Source of the DNA: Streptomyces melanogenes
Lineage (GTDB): Bacteria > Actinomycetota > Actinomycetes > Streptomycetales > Streptomycetaceae
Assembly: GCF_014649795.1 (NCBI RefSeq)
Contig: NZ_BMTS01000008.1
Span: 186,001 to 250,000, forward strand
Reading direction: 5' to 3'
DNA length: 64,000 nt
The notes under the pieces are model-generated. The model had not been told where the DNA came from, did not search any database, and was given only the letters and a program-made list of their open reading frames with translations. Position 1 is the stretch's first letter; each line of letters starts with the position of its first letter. Position numbers and translations under genes: made by a program. Shown piece after piece: positions 22,958 through 31,596 of the stretch.

Positions 22958-24975
22958 TTCTTCAGCTCCAGGAGGGGGACGTCGGGCCGGTCGATGCCGA
23001 ACGTCTGGGCGTACAGGGAGAGTTCCGCCTCCAGGGCGCGGACCATGGTGTCCGCCCGGCGGAAGCCGTGTCCCTCGCCCTCGAAGGCGATGTACGCGTG
23101 CGGTATGCCGCGGCCCGCCGTCCTGGCCAGGAACCGTTCGCACTGTACGGGCCGGCAGATCACGTCGTCGAGCCCCTGGAGCAGCAGGAACGGCACGCTG
23201 ATGCGCTCGGCGTGGGTGATCGGCGAGCGCTCCTCGTACCGGCCGGGGAGCTCGGCGCGGGGGCCGATGAGGGATTCCATGTACTGCGACTCGAAGTCGT
23301 GCGTGCCGTCGTCCGACGACCAGTCGGTGAGGTCGAGGACCGGGTAGATCACGGTGCCGCAGGCGTAGACGTCGGTGGTGGCGAGCGAGGCCGCCGAGGT
23401 CCAGCCGCCCGCGCTGCCGCCCCGGATCGCGAGCCGCCGGGGGTCGGCGGTGCCCTCGTCGGCGAGTGCCCGGGCCACGGCCGCGCAGTCCTCGACGTCG
23501 ACGACGCCCCACTGCTCACGCAGCCGGTCGCGGTACTCCCGTCCGTAGCCCGTGGAGCCGCCGTAGTTGACCTCGGCCACGCCGATGCCGCGCGAGGTGA
23601 AGTAGGCGATCTCCAGGTCGAGGACGAGCGGGACCTGGCTGGTGGGGCCGCCGTGCGCCCAGATCACGTACGGCGGCAGCTCGTCGGCGGGCGCCGTCCA
23701 GCCGGGGTGGTGCGGCGGGTAGACCAGGGCGTGGATGTCGCGGCCGCCGGGGCCGGTGAAGGTGCGGATCTGCGGTTCCGGGTAGTACGCCGGGTCCACC
23801 GGGTCGTCGTGGGCGCGCCCGACGACGCGGGTGCGGCCCGACCGGGTGTCCAGCTCGACGACCTCGGCCGCCGTGCGCGGGCTGGCGGCGACGCCGACGA
23901 CCCTGCTGCCGTGCACCGCGAGCGTGGAGCCCCAGGCGGTCCAGGGGCCGGCCGCGTCCACGACCTCGCCGCTCTCCGGGTCGAGGATGCCGAGCGCGGT
24001 CGCGCCCCTGCCGTGGACCACGGCGATCAGGCCGTTCTCCAGCGGGTGGAACCAGCGGCGGCCGAGCTGCCAGAGCGGCCCGCCGAACTCCTCCTCGCGC
24101 GGGCAGAGCGGCACCGCGGCGCCCTCGCGGTCCGCCGGGTGGGAGGAGGGCGAGACCGCGGGGGCCGGGTCGGCGCGGTAGAGGTTCCACCAGCCGGTGC
24201 GGTCCGAGGAGAAGAGCAGCCGGCCGTCGGGCGCCCAGTCGGCCTGGGCGATGGATTCGCCGGGTCCGCCCGCGACCGGCCGGGCGCCTTCTAGGACCCC
24301 GTCGTCGCCGAGGTCCGCGAGGATCAGCTCGGTGCCGTCCCACGGCATGTCCGGGTGGTCCCAGGCGAGGTAGGCCGCGCGGGAGCCGTCCGGGGAGATC
24401 CGGGGGCCGGTGACGAAGCGGTGCCGCCCGTCGGAGAGCTCGCGCACCCGGCCGCGGTCCTCGGCGGCCGAGCCGTCCAGGGGCACGGCCGCCAGCACCC
24501 GGCGGACGTCGGTGGGCGCCTCGCCGGTGAACTCCTCCAGGACGCACCAGACTTCGCCGCGCTCCGGCACGAGCACCGGGTCGGCCCAGCGCAGCCCCTG
24601 CCCCACCGCCGACAGCGGGGTGAGCGGCCTCGGCTCCCCGGCGCCGTCCGGCTCGTACGCATACAGCCGCTGGTCCGGGAAGTGGGCGAAGACCACGAGC
24701 GGGCCCCCGTCGCCGCGCGGGACGGCGGCCCACGGCCGACCGCCGTACTCGATGACGCGCGTCCTCACGTTCCACGGCGCGGGCAGCAGCGACCGCGCGT
24801 CTCCGTCGGTCCGGCGCCGGACCAGGGCGCGGCGGCCGCCCTCGGTGGGGCGCGGCTCGGTCCACCACACCTCCTCGCCGACGACCCCGACGAAGTCGGG
24901 CGACCCGTCGCGGCCGGCGGCGAGCTCGGCGTCGATGGGCGACGGCCACGTTCCGTAAGGCCCGATGGGCACCAT
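22954..24975 (-). CDS. S9 family prolyl oligopeptidase-like peptidase
   Basis: 673 residues. The N-terminal two thirds form a seven-bladed propeller with repeated segments such as LSDGRHRFVTGPRISPDGSR and IAQADWAPDGRLLFSSDRTG. The C-terminal alpha/beta-hydrolase has the nucleophile in IRGGSAGGWTS (Ser521), the acid in LQGLDDVICRP (Asp603 or 604) and the base in GEGHGFRR (His636). It is of the acylaminoacyl-peptidase/dipeptidyl-peptidase type, is cytoplasmic by lack of signal, and probably degrades short peptides. The stop overlaps the S66 gene by 4 bp and the start is 15 bp after the M20 gene, so it lies inside the operon. Confidence 0.95.
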   Translation of the reverse strand: MVPIGPYGTWPSPIDAELAAGRDGSPDFVGVVGEEVWWTEPRPTEGGRRALVRRRTDGDARSLLPAPWNVRTRVIEYGGRPWAAVPRGDGGPLVVFAHFPDQRLYAYEPDGAGEPRPLTPLSAVGQGLRWADPVLVPERGEVWCVLEEFTGEAPTDVRRVLAAVPLDGSAAEDRGRVRELSDGRHRFVTGPRISPDGSRAAYLAWDHPDMPWDGTELILADLGDDGVLEGARPVAGGPGESIAQADWAPDGRLLFSSDRTGWWNLYRADPAPAVSPSSHPADREGAAVPLCPREEEFGGPLWQLGRRWFHPLENGLIAVVHGRGATALGILDPESGEVVDAAGPWTAWGSTLAVHGSRVVGVAASPRTAAEVVELDTRSGRTRVVGRAHDDPVDPAYYPEPQIRTFTGPGGRDIHALVYPPHHPGWTAPADELPPYVIWAHGGPTSQVPLVLDLEIAYFTSRGIGVAEVNYGGSTGYGREYRDRLREQWGVVDVEDCAAVARALADEGTADPRRLAIRGGSAGGWTSAASLATTDVYACGTVIYPVLDLTDWSSDDGTHDFESQYMESLIGPRAELPGRYEERSPITHAERISVPFLLLQGLDDVICRPVQCERFLARTAGRGIPHAYIAFEGEGHGFRRADTMVRALEAELSLYAQTFGIDRPDVPLLELKK

Positions 24976-24990
24976 GTCTTCCCACTCCCC

Positions 24991-26316
24991 CTACGCCGCG
25001 CGCAGATAGTGATCGAGGACGCGCACGCCGAAGTGCAGCGCGTCCACCGGGACCCGTTCGTCGACGCCGTGGAACAGCGCCGGGTAGTCGAAGCCGGGCG
25101 GCAGCCTCAGCGGCGAGAAGCCGTAGCCGGTGATGCCGAGCCGGGAGAACTGCTTGGCGTCGGTGCCGCCGGACATGCAGTACGGCACGACGTGCCCCTC
25201 GGGGGCGAACTCCTCGACGGCCGCGCGCAGTTTGGCGTACGTCGGCGAGTCGACCGGGGCCTGGAGGGCGACCTCCTTGTGGTGGAACTCCCAGTCGACG
25301 TCGGGGCCGGTGAGCCGGTCGAGCGTGTCGCGGAACTCGTCCTCGCCGCCCGGCAGGATCCGCCCGTCCACGTACGCGGTGGCGTGCCCCGGAATCACAT
25401 TGATCTTGTAACCGGCTTCGAGCATCGTCGGGTTGGCGCTGTTGCGCACGGTCGACTCGACCAGGGCGGCGGCCGGGCCGAGCTTGCCGAGGAGCTCGTC
25501 CACGTCGAAGTCGGGGGCGGCCGGGTCGGCCGCGATCCCGTACACCCGGGCGAGTTCGGCCAGGGCCGCCCGGACCGTCGGCGTGAGCCGGACCGGCCAT
25601 TGGTGCTCCCCGATCCGGGCGATCGCGGCGGCCAGTCGGCTGACCGCGTTGGCCCGGTTCACCTTGGAGCCGTGGCCCGCCCGGCCGTGCGCGGTGAGCT
25701 TCAGCCAGCCGGTGCCGCGCTCGCCCGCCGCGATCGGGTAGAGGGCCGTTCCGGGGCCCGCGTGGAAGGTGAACGCGCCGGACTCGCTGATGCCTTCGGT
25801 GCACCCTTCGAACAGGCCGGGGTGGTGGTCGGCGAGGAAGCCGGAGCCGTCGATCGCGCTGGCCTCCTCGTCCGCGGTGTACGCGATGACGATGTCCCGA
25901 CGGGGGCGGATCCCCGCGCGCGCCCAGGCCCGGACGACCGCGAGGACCATCGCGTCCATGTTCTTCATGTCGACGGCGCCGCGCCCCCACACCACGCCGT
26001 CGCGGACCTCGCCGGAGAAGGGGTGCACGTCCCAGTCGGCGGGCTCGGCGGGCACCACGTCCAGGTGACCGTGGACCAGGAGGGCGTCCGCGGAGGGGTC
26101 GGTGCCCTCGATGCGCGCCACCACGTTGGTGCGCCCCGGCGTCCGCTCCAGGAGGACGGGCTCCAGACCGGTGGCGGCGAGCCGCTCCGCCACGTACTCG
26201 GCGGCGGGCCGCTCGCGGCAGTCCCCGCCACCGCGGTTGGTGGTGTCGATCCTGATGAGCTCCGAGGTGAACGACACGACCTCGTCCAGCGCCCGACCGT
26301 CGATGTGCTCAGCCAT
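24991..26316 (-). CDS. M20 family metallopeptidase
   Basis: 441 residues from ATG at 26316. Dizinc ligand motifs are complete: LLVHGHLDVVPA (first His and Asp), WGRGAVDMKNMDA (bridging Asp), AYTADEEASA (catalytic Glu pair) and LFHGVDERVPVDAL near the end (last His). The dimerisation domain sits at about 200-320. DTTNRGGGDCRERPAAEYVA at the N-terminus is typical of the M20 dipeptidase/ArgE-DapE group in actinobacteria. The precise substrate is unclear. It overlaps the M55 gene by 8 bp, so translation is likely coupled. Confidence 0.94.
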   Translation of the reverse strand: MAEHIDGRALDEVVSFTSELIRIDTTNRGGGDCRERPAAEYVAERLAATGLEPVLLERTPGRTNVVARIEGTDPSADALLVHGHLDVVPAEPADWDVHPFSGEVRDGVVWGRGAVDMKNMDAMVLAVVRAWARAGIRPRRDIVIAYTADEEASAIDGSGFLADHHPGLFEGCTEGISESGAFTFHAGPGTALYPIAAGERGTGWLKLTAHGRAGHGSKVNRANAVSRLAAAIARIGEHQWPVRLTPTVRAALAELARVYGIAADPAAPDFDVDELLGKLGPAAALVESTVRNSANPTMLEAGYKINVIPGHATAYVDGRILPGGEDEFRDTLDRLTGPDVDWEFHHKEVALQAPVDSPTYAKLRAAVEEFAPEGHVVPYCMSGGTDAKQFSRLGITGYGFSPLRLPPGFDYPALFHGVDERVPVDALHFGVRVLDHYLRAA

Positions 26317-27142
26317 ACTGCTCCTCCACCGCAGCCGAGACGATCGTGGTGACCGCCTTGAAGGTGCGGATGCCGTCGTACATGGTGCCGCTGGTGTAGG
26401 CGACGCGGCGCTCCCCGGTCCGCTCGGCGCCCGGGACCACCGTGGCGGCCATCGCCAGGTGCTCCGCGTCGAATTCGAGCTCGACGGTGAACGGCCCACC
26501 CTGCACCGGATCCTGACGCACCGCCAGACCCGCTGCCACCTTGGCGGCCGCCCTGATGTCGGCGGCCGTGCGCGCCGGGGTGCGGCACACCGCCGCGTAC
26601 CGCGACACGTGGTCCTTGACCGCCACCTTCTGCGCCCCCGGTGCGTACCCCTCGGCGTCCGCGCACGTCAGGTCGTCGCCGGTGACCAGGACCACCGGCA
26701 CTCCGTACTCCGCGACCACGTGCGCGTTGAGCAGACCCTCGCTCGCCCTCGTCCCGTTCAGCCAGACGCCCGTGATGGAGTTGGCGAGATACGTGTGTGC
26801 CAGCACGCCCTCGGTGCCCGCGCCCGTGTGGTAGCCGACGAACGCGACCCCGTCCACGTCGCCGTGCTGGACGCCCTCGACCATGGACAGCGACTTGTGC
26901 CGCCCGGTGAGCATCTCCACGCGCTCGTCCAGTCGTTCCAGCAGCAGATTGCGCATGGACCAGTGCGCCTCGTTGATGAGGACGTCGTCGGCGCCGCCGT
27001 CGAAGAAACCCAGCGCCGCCGCGTTCACATCGGACGTGAACAAGCCGCGGCAGCGCTCCCACTGCGGGGTGCCCGGCAGCACGTCGGCGGGCCAGGTGAC
27101 ACCGGTGGCGCCCTCCATGTCGGCGCTGATGAGGATCTTCAT
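26309..27142 (-). CDS. M55 family D-aminopeptidase-like metallopeptidase
   Basis: 277 residues from ATG at 27142. KILISADMEGATGVTWPADV is the start characteristic of DppA-type D-aminopeptidases, giving the zinc-binding D-x-E. Further ligands are in DVLINEAHWSMRNL (Glu/His), VAFVGYHTGAGTEGVLAHTY (His60/His104-like) and the LVTGDDL region. Family enzymes release N-terminal D-Ala or D-Gly residues. As first gene of the operon it sets the theme of D-amino-acid peptide use. Its promoter is in the 179-bp divergent region shared with the LPMO gene and the three chitin-control-like boxes. Confidence 0.93.
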   Translation of the reverse strand: MKILISADMEGATGVTWPADVLPGTPQWERCRGLFTSDVNAAALGFFDGGADDVLINEAHWSMRNLLLERLDERVEMLTGRHKSLSMVEGVQHGDVDGVAFVGYHTGAGTEGVLAHTYLANSITGVWLNGTRASEGLLNAHVVAEYGVPVVLVTGDDLTCADAEGYAPGAQKVAVKDHVSRYAAVCRTPARTAADIRAAAKVAAGLAVRQDPVQGGPFTVELEFDAEHLAMAATVVPGAERTGERRVAYTSGTMYDGIRTFKAVTTIVSAAVEEQYG

Positions 27143-27246
27143 GCCACGAAACCGTACGCGTCGCGGAACGCCCTCACCAGCCCTGTGGATAACCCCGAAC
27201 GCGTGTCCTCGTCGGCCCCCGGCCACCCGTCCGCGATCGAGCCAAT

Positions 27247-27302
27247 TGGTGCAGACCTCTTGCATGTTGGTCCAGACCAATGCCAGCCTCTGGTCCGAAC
27301 CA
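27247..27302. promoter_or_regulatory. Three chitin-control-like boxes
   Basis: TGGTGCAGACCT (27247), TGGTCCAGACCA (27268) and TGGTCCGAACCA (27291) are spaced 21 and 23 bases apart, about two helical turns each. They resemble the 12-bp TGGTCCAGACCT direct repeats of Streptomyces chitinase promoters and the DasR site core. The middle box sits in a 14-bp palindrome, TTGGTCCAGACCAA. They lie 20-75 bp upstream of the LPMO start. Confidence 0.75.
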
Positions 27303-27321
27303 GCTGAGAAGGAGCCCCCAC

Positions 27322-28173
27322 ATGTCCGTACGACGCACAGCAGCCTCGCTCGGTGTCCTCGGTGTGGCGTCCGCGTCACTGCTCTCCGTCGCCGGCTCGC
27401 CCGCCGCCGCGCACGGCGCCGTGTTCAACCCGGTCAGCCGGGTAGCCGCCTGTTACGCGGAAGGCCCCGAGACGCCCAAGTCGCAAGTGTGCAAGGACCT
27501 GGTCGCCGACTCCGGCACCCAGCCGCTCTACGACTGGAACGAGGTGAACATCGCCAATGCCGACGGGCACCATCAACAGCTCATCCCCGACGGCAAGTTG
27601 TGCTCGGCCAACCGTGAGAAGTACCGCGCGCTCGACTGGGCCCGCACCGACTGGCCGGCCACCGGCGTGGCGGCGGGCTCGTTCGGGTTCAAGTTCCGGG
27701 TGACGGCCCCGCACTCGGGGACGATGACGGTCTACATCACCAAGGAGGGCTTCGACCCGACGAAGCCGCTGAAGTGGTCCGACCTGGATTCGCAGCCGGT
27801 CGCCACGTACGCCACCACGCGGACCTCGACCGACGGCTACTACAACTTCACCGGGAACCTGCCCGCGCGCACCGGCCGCCACATCATCTACAAGGTGTGG
27901 CAGCGCAACGACAGCCCCGAGGCGTTCTACAGCTGCTCGGACGTCGTGTACGGCAAGTCCGCGCAGGCGGCGGCCCAGCCGTCGGCGCCCAGCCAGCAGG
28001 GCATCGACGCGGGCGCGTCGAAGTCGACCGTGAGCCACCACGGGCACGGCGGCGGCACGCCGTCGAAGGACTCGTTCGCGCTCGGCGCGGCGGCGCAGCC
28101 CGTCGCGGCGGTCTCCATGGCGGGCGTGCTCGCCGGCGGGATCCTGCTGCTGCGCCGGCGCAAGGACTCCTGA
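27322..28173 (+). CDS. AA10 lytic polysaccharide monooxygenase with C-terminal membrane anchor
   Basis: 283 residues; AAGGAG lies 8 bases before ATG at 27322. A signal peptide of 30 residues ends SPAAA, leaving His31 as the mature N-terminal copper ligand (HGAVFNPVSR). The second brace His is in NADGHHQQLIP (His83 or 84), and DGKLCSANREKYRALD is the adjoining AA10 motif. The catalytic domain ends near 215. A Ser/Ala/Gln-rich linker and a His-Gly stretch lead to a transmembrane helix (about 255-275) and RRRKDS, so the enzyme would be held at the membrane. It oxidatively cleaves chitin or cellulose. The boxes upstream favour chitin. Confidence 0.93.
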   Translation: MSVRRTAASLGVLGVASASLLSVAGSPAAAHGAVFNPVSRVAACYAEGPETPKSQVCKDLVADSGTQPLYDWNEVNIANADGHHQQLIPDGKLCSANREKYRALDWARTDWPATGVAAGSFGFKFRVTAPHSGTMTVYITKEGFDPTKPLKWSDLDSQPVATYATTRTSTDGYYNFTGNLPARTGRHIIYKVWQRNDSPEAFYSCSDVVYGKSAQAAAQPSAPSQQGIDAGASKSTVSHHGHGGGTPSKDSFALGAAAQPVAAVSMAGVLAGGILLLRRRKDS

Positions 28174-28189
28174 CCCCGCCCGCCGGACC

Positions 28190-28915
28190 TCACCCGGTGC
28201 GCCCCACCACCCACCACTTGGAGGGCAGCGCGATCCGGGTGCCGTCCGGCCGGTACTCGGTCGTGGTCAGCGGCAGTTCGCCGCGGGCCACGACCGTCAG
28301 TCCGGCCGCCCCGAGCAGCGCGGGGACGGCCGCGTCGGCCACCTCGCCCGGGGTGAGGCCGTGGGCGAAGACCGGGCGGAGCTTCGGCGGCGCCCCGGCC
28401 GGGTCCTGCGCGAGCCCCATCAGGACCGGCTTGGCCGCCTCCGCGAGCTCCACCAGGAAGGCCCGGCCGCGCGTCCCCACCAGCGTGGCGACGGCGTCGG
28501 CCAGCGGCTGGCGGTCGGCCGGTTCGCACTGGTGCAGCACCCCGCGCACATACACGTTGGCGTCGCCCAGGCGCGCGTGCAGCTCCTGGACGGCCTTCTC
28601 GTCGGTCGCGTCCAGCTGGTCGAACCGGACCCGCCCGTCGGGGTCCTGGCTTCTGGCCCGCTCGACCGCGGCGGGCGAGAGGTCGACGCCGACGACGCTG
28701 TCGTAACGGTCGGCGAGGAAGCGGGCCTGGGTGCCGTTGCCGCACCCCAGGTCGACCATGGGCAGCGCCAGATCGGCGAGATGGGGCTCGAAGAGCGCCA
28801 GGTGGGGGCCTGCCGTCAGGGCCGGTTCGGCGTCCCAGAACACCGCGCCCGTCTCGTCGGGCGCCTCGTTCCAGAACCCGTCCCAGGCGTCCTTGTACCG
28901 ACTCGTCACGCTCAT
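28190..28915 (-). CDS. SAM-dependent methyltransferase
   Basis: 241 residues. Motif I is PMVDLGCGNGTQARFLADRY (about 53-72), followed by VVGVDLSPAAVERARSQD with the ribose-binding Asp. The DANVYVRGVLHQCEPADRQP segment occupies the motif IV position. The N-terminus, RYKDAWDGFWNEAPDETGAVFWDAEP, is like thiopurine- or TehB-type small methyltransferases. The substrate is unknown. It stands alone, 16 bp from the stop of the convergent LPMO gene. Confidence 0.88.
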   Translation of the reverse strand: MSVTSRYKDAWDGFWNEAPDETGAVFWDAEPALTAGPHLALFEPHLADLALPMVDLGCGNGTQARFLADRYDSVVGVDLSPAAVERARSQDPDGRVRFDQLDATDEKAVQELHARLGDANVYVRGVLHQCEPADRQPLADAVATLVGTRGRAFLVELAEAAKPVLMGLAQDPAGAPPKLRPVFAHGLTPGEVADAAVPALLGAAGLTVVARGELPLTTTEYRPDGTRIALPSKWWVVGRTG

Positions 28916-29020
28916 GACCGACTCCCCAGGCTGGCACGCACAGTGTCAAGATCGGTCTATCGCTCCGGGGGCACGCCGACAAGCACCCGGCGCAATCATT
29001 CACCCCGCGTTCGAGCCGCT

Positions 29021-31462
29021 TCAGCGCCTCGTGCGCCCCCTGCGCGGCAGCGACACCTCGAACCACACGGTCTTGCCCTCGCCCGTGCGGCTCGTCCCCC
29101 ACTCGCGGGCCAGCCGGCTCACCACCCGCAGACCGCGCCCGGCCTCGTCGAGCGGACCGGCGTGCAGCAGCATCGGCAGCGTGTGGTCGTCGTCGACGAC
29201 CTCGCAGCGCAGCGACTCGGCCCGCACCATCCGCAGCCGCACCTGGTGGCTGTGCGCATGCCGTACGGCATTGGTGACGACCTCGCTGACCAGCAGCTCC
29301 ACGGTCTCCGCCACCTCCTCCAGGCCCCATTCGCGCAGTCGCCCGACGACCAGGCGGCGGGCCCGGGCCACCTCGCGCGCGTCTATGGCGAGCGGCCACT
29401 CGGCGACGTCCTCGCGCGCGATGCCGTTGAGCCGGGCCATCAGGAGGGCGACGTCGTCCTTGCGGCCGCCCCGGGTGTTGAGGGCGCGGATGATGGTGTC
29501 GCAGGCGTCGTCCATGGAGGCGGCCGGGTGCGCGGCTGACTCGCAGAGGGTGGCCAGCCCGACGCCGATGTCCTCGCCCCGCATCTCGACCAGGCCGTCG
29601 GTGCACATCACCAGCCGGTCGCCGGGCTCGACACGGACGCGCGCGGTCTCGAACGGCACGCCGCCGACGCCGATGGGCGCTCCGGTCGGCAGGTCGAGCA
29701 GTTCGCTGCGGCCGTCGGCGGCGCGGACCAGGACCGGCGGCACGTGGCCCGCGTTGGCCAGCAGGAGCTCGCCCTCGATGGGGTCGTAGACCGCGTACAG
29801 ACAGGTCGCCAGATAGTGCTCGCCGAGCCGCTGCGCCAGGTCGTCGAGGTTGCGCAGGAGCTGGGCGGGCGGCAGGTCGAGGGCCGCCATGGTCTGGACG
29901 GCGGTGCGCAACTGGCCCATCATCGCCGCCGAGTTGAGGCCGTGGCCCATGACGTCCCCGACCACGAGGGCGATGCGGGAGCCGGGCAGCTTGATGGAGT
30001 CGAACCAGTCGCCGCCGACCCGGCCGAGCAGGGTGCCGGGCAGATAGCGCGTCGCCGTGTCGCAGCCGGTCATCTGCGGGGTGACCTGCGGCAGCATCGA
30101 GTCCTGGAGGGTCTCGGCGACGCTCTCCTGGTAGGTGTACATACGGGCGTTGTCGAGCACCAGCCCGGCGCGGGCGGCGAGTTCGGCGCCGGTCACCCGG
30201 TCCATGTCGTTGAACTCGGTCCGCTCCGCGTGGCGCAGCAGGATCATGAAGCCGAGCACCACATTGCGCGCCTTGAGGGGAACCACCAGCATCGACCGGC
30301 CGTTGATCAGAGGCCGGATGTCGCGCTTTTCGAACTGCGAGGCGATGGCGGTTCCCATCTGCTCGCTGATGCGCGGGACGAGCACGGGCTCGCCGGAGGT
30401 CATGCACTGGAAGAAGGGGGTGTGCGCGGGGAACGGCATGGACTCGCCGACCGGTACGACGTCGTCCCACCGTCCGGGTGCGTCGACGTGCTCGACGGCG
30501 ACCCGGTGCCACAGGGTGGTCTCGTCCGGCGGCCCGTCCGGGAACCCCTCACCGGCGATGACCTGTTCACGCAGATACGTGCCCGCGACATCGGTGAAGC
30601 GCGGCACCACGGCGGCGCTCACTTCCTGGATCGTCCGGGACAGATCGAGGGAGGAACCGATTCGGCCACTGACTTCGTTGAGGAACTCCAGCCGCTCGCG
30701 CACGGCGGCGTATTCGAGGTCCTGCTCGAACTCGGAGGCGGGCGCCGACCCGACGGCGGCCAGTGCCTGGTCGCCGCCCCGGGCGGCCCTGCGCTCGGCC
30801 CGGCGGGGCACACCCCAGTCGGGCGTCACCGGCACCCGGTCGTGCTGGCTGAATTCCAGCACGGGATAGCCGAGTTCGAGCACCTGCGAGACGATCCGGG
30901 AGCTCTCGCCGACGCTCATGCTGGGCAGGATCTCGGGCAGCCGCCCGGCCAGCTCGTCGGCGCCCTGGAACTCGGTGTGCAGGCCGAAGCCGGGCGCTAT
31001 CCGCTCCACCGCGCCGCGGCCCGGCCCCGGGTTGTCGGCGTGCAGCTGCCGCGCGTCCGCCGCCAGCACCAGAAGGCGCTCCAAGCCCGGCCCGACCAGC
31101 GGATACGCCCACCAGAGCACCTCGACGCGGGGCCGCCCGGGATCCGAGAGGGTGGCTCGCCCGGCCGTCGGGTACGAGGTGAGACCGCTGAGCGAGGCGT
31201 CCAGGCCCGGCCCGAACTCGTCGTAGGCGTCCAGCTCGCGCAGGACGTCGCCGGGTCGGTCCTCGCGCAGCGCGCCGGAGACGGGGAGCAGATCGAGGGC
31301 GAGCCGGCCGACCGCCTCCTCGCGGGCGGGTCCGAAGAGCCGGCGCGCACCGGTCGACCAGTGCGACACCAGCCCGTCGCCGTCCACGACGATCACGGCA
31401 AGCGGAATCCGTCCGGCCACGGCGGACTGCCGCGGCAGTGTCGGCGGAGTGCCACTGTCCAT
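29021..31462 (-). CDS. PAS-GAF-SpoIIE phosphatase with HATPase domain
   Basis: 813 residues from ATG at 31462, with AAGGAG 8-9 bases upstream. A PAS domain covers about 15-130 (IPLAVIVVDGDGLVSHWSTG), GAF about 245-430 (LNEVSGRIGSSLDLSRTIQE to LGFMILLRHAE), and a PP2C-type SpoIIE phosphatase about 445-660 (LQDSMLPQVTPQMTGCD, GGDWFDSIKLPGSRIALVVG, VMCTDGLVEMRGEDIGVGLA). An RsbW-like ATPase is at 690-805 (VSEVVTNAVRHAH N-box, DEAGRGLRVVSRLAREWG). This architecture controls anti-sigma/anti-anti-sigma switches by dephosphorylation while its kinase domain binds partners. The sigma factor at 10 kb is a possible target by inference only. Confidence 0.94.
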   Translation of the reverse strand: MDSGTPPTLPRQSAVAGRIPLAVIVVDGDGLVSHWSTGARRLFGPAREEAVGRLALDLLPVSGALREDRPGDVLRELDAYDEFGPGLDASLSGLTSYPTAGRATLSDPGRPRVEVLWWAYPLVGPGLERLLVLAADARQLHADNPGPGRGAVERIAPGFGLHTEFQGADELAGRLPEILPSMSVGESSRIVSQVLELGYPVLEFSQHDRVPVTPDWGVPRRAERRAARGGDQALAAVGSAPASEFEQDLEYAAVRERLEFLNEVSGRIGSSLDLSRTIQEVSAAVVPRFTDVAGTYLREQVIAGEGFPDGPPDETTLWHRVAVEHVDAPGRWDDVVPVGESMPFPAHTPFFQCMTSGEPVLVPRISEQMGTAIASQFEKRDIRPLINGRSMLVVPLKARNVVLGFMILLRHAERTEFNDMDRVTGAELAARAGLVLDNARMYTYQESVAETLQDSMLPQVTPQMTGCDTATRYLPGTLLGRVGGDWFDSIKLPGSRIALVVGDVMGHGLNSAAMMGQLRTAVQTMAALDLPPAQLLRNLDDLAQRLGEHYLATCLYAVYDPIEGELLLANAGHVPPVLVRAADGRSELLDLPTGAPIGVGGVPFETARVRVEPGDRLVMCTDGLVEMRGEDIGVGLATLCESAAHPAASMDDACDTIIRALNTRGGRKDDVALLMARLNGIAREDVAEWPLAIDAREVARARRLVVGRLREWGLEEVAETVELLVSEVVTNAVRHAHSHQVRLRMVRAESLRCEVVDDDHTLPMLLHAGPLDEAGRGLRVVSRLAREWGTSRTGEGKTVWFEVSLPRRGRTRR

Positions 31463-31596
31463 GGGTGGAGGCTCCTTCCCCGCCGCAAGGATCTGCGGCT
31501 GTGCCACCTACCGTACGGCCATGCGAAGGCCCCGCGCGGGGCAACGCCGGAATAGGGCGCACGCCCGCGTGTACCGGGCATTTGGTTGAAGAATAG

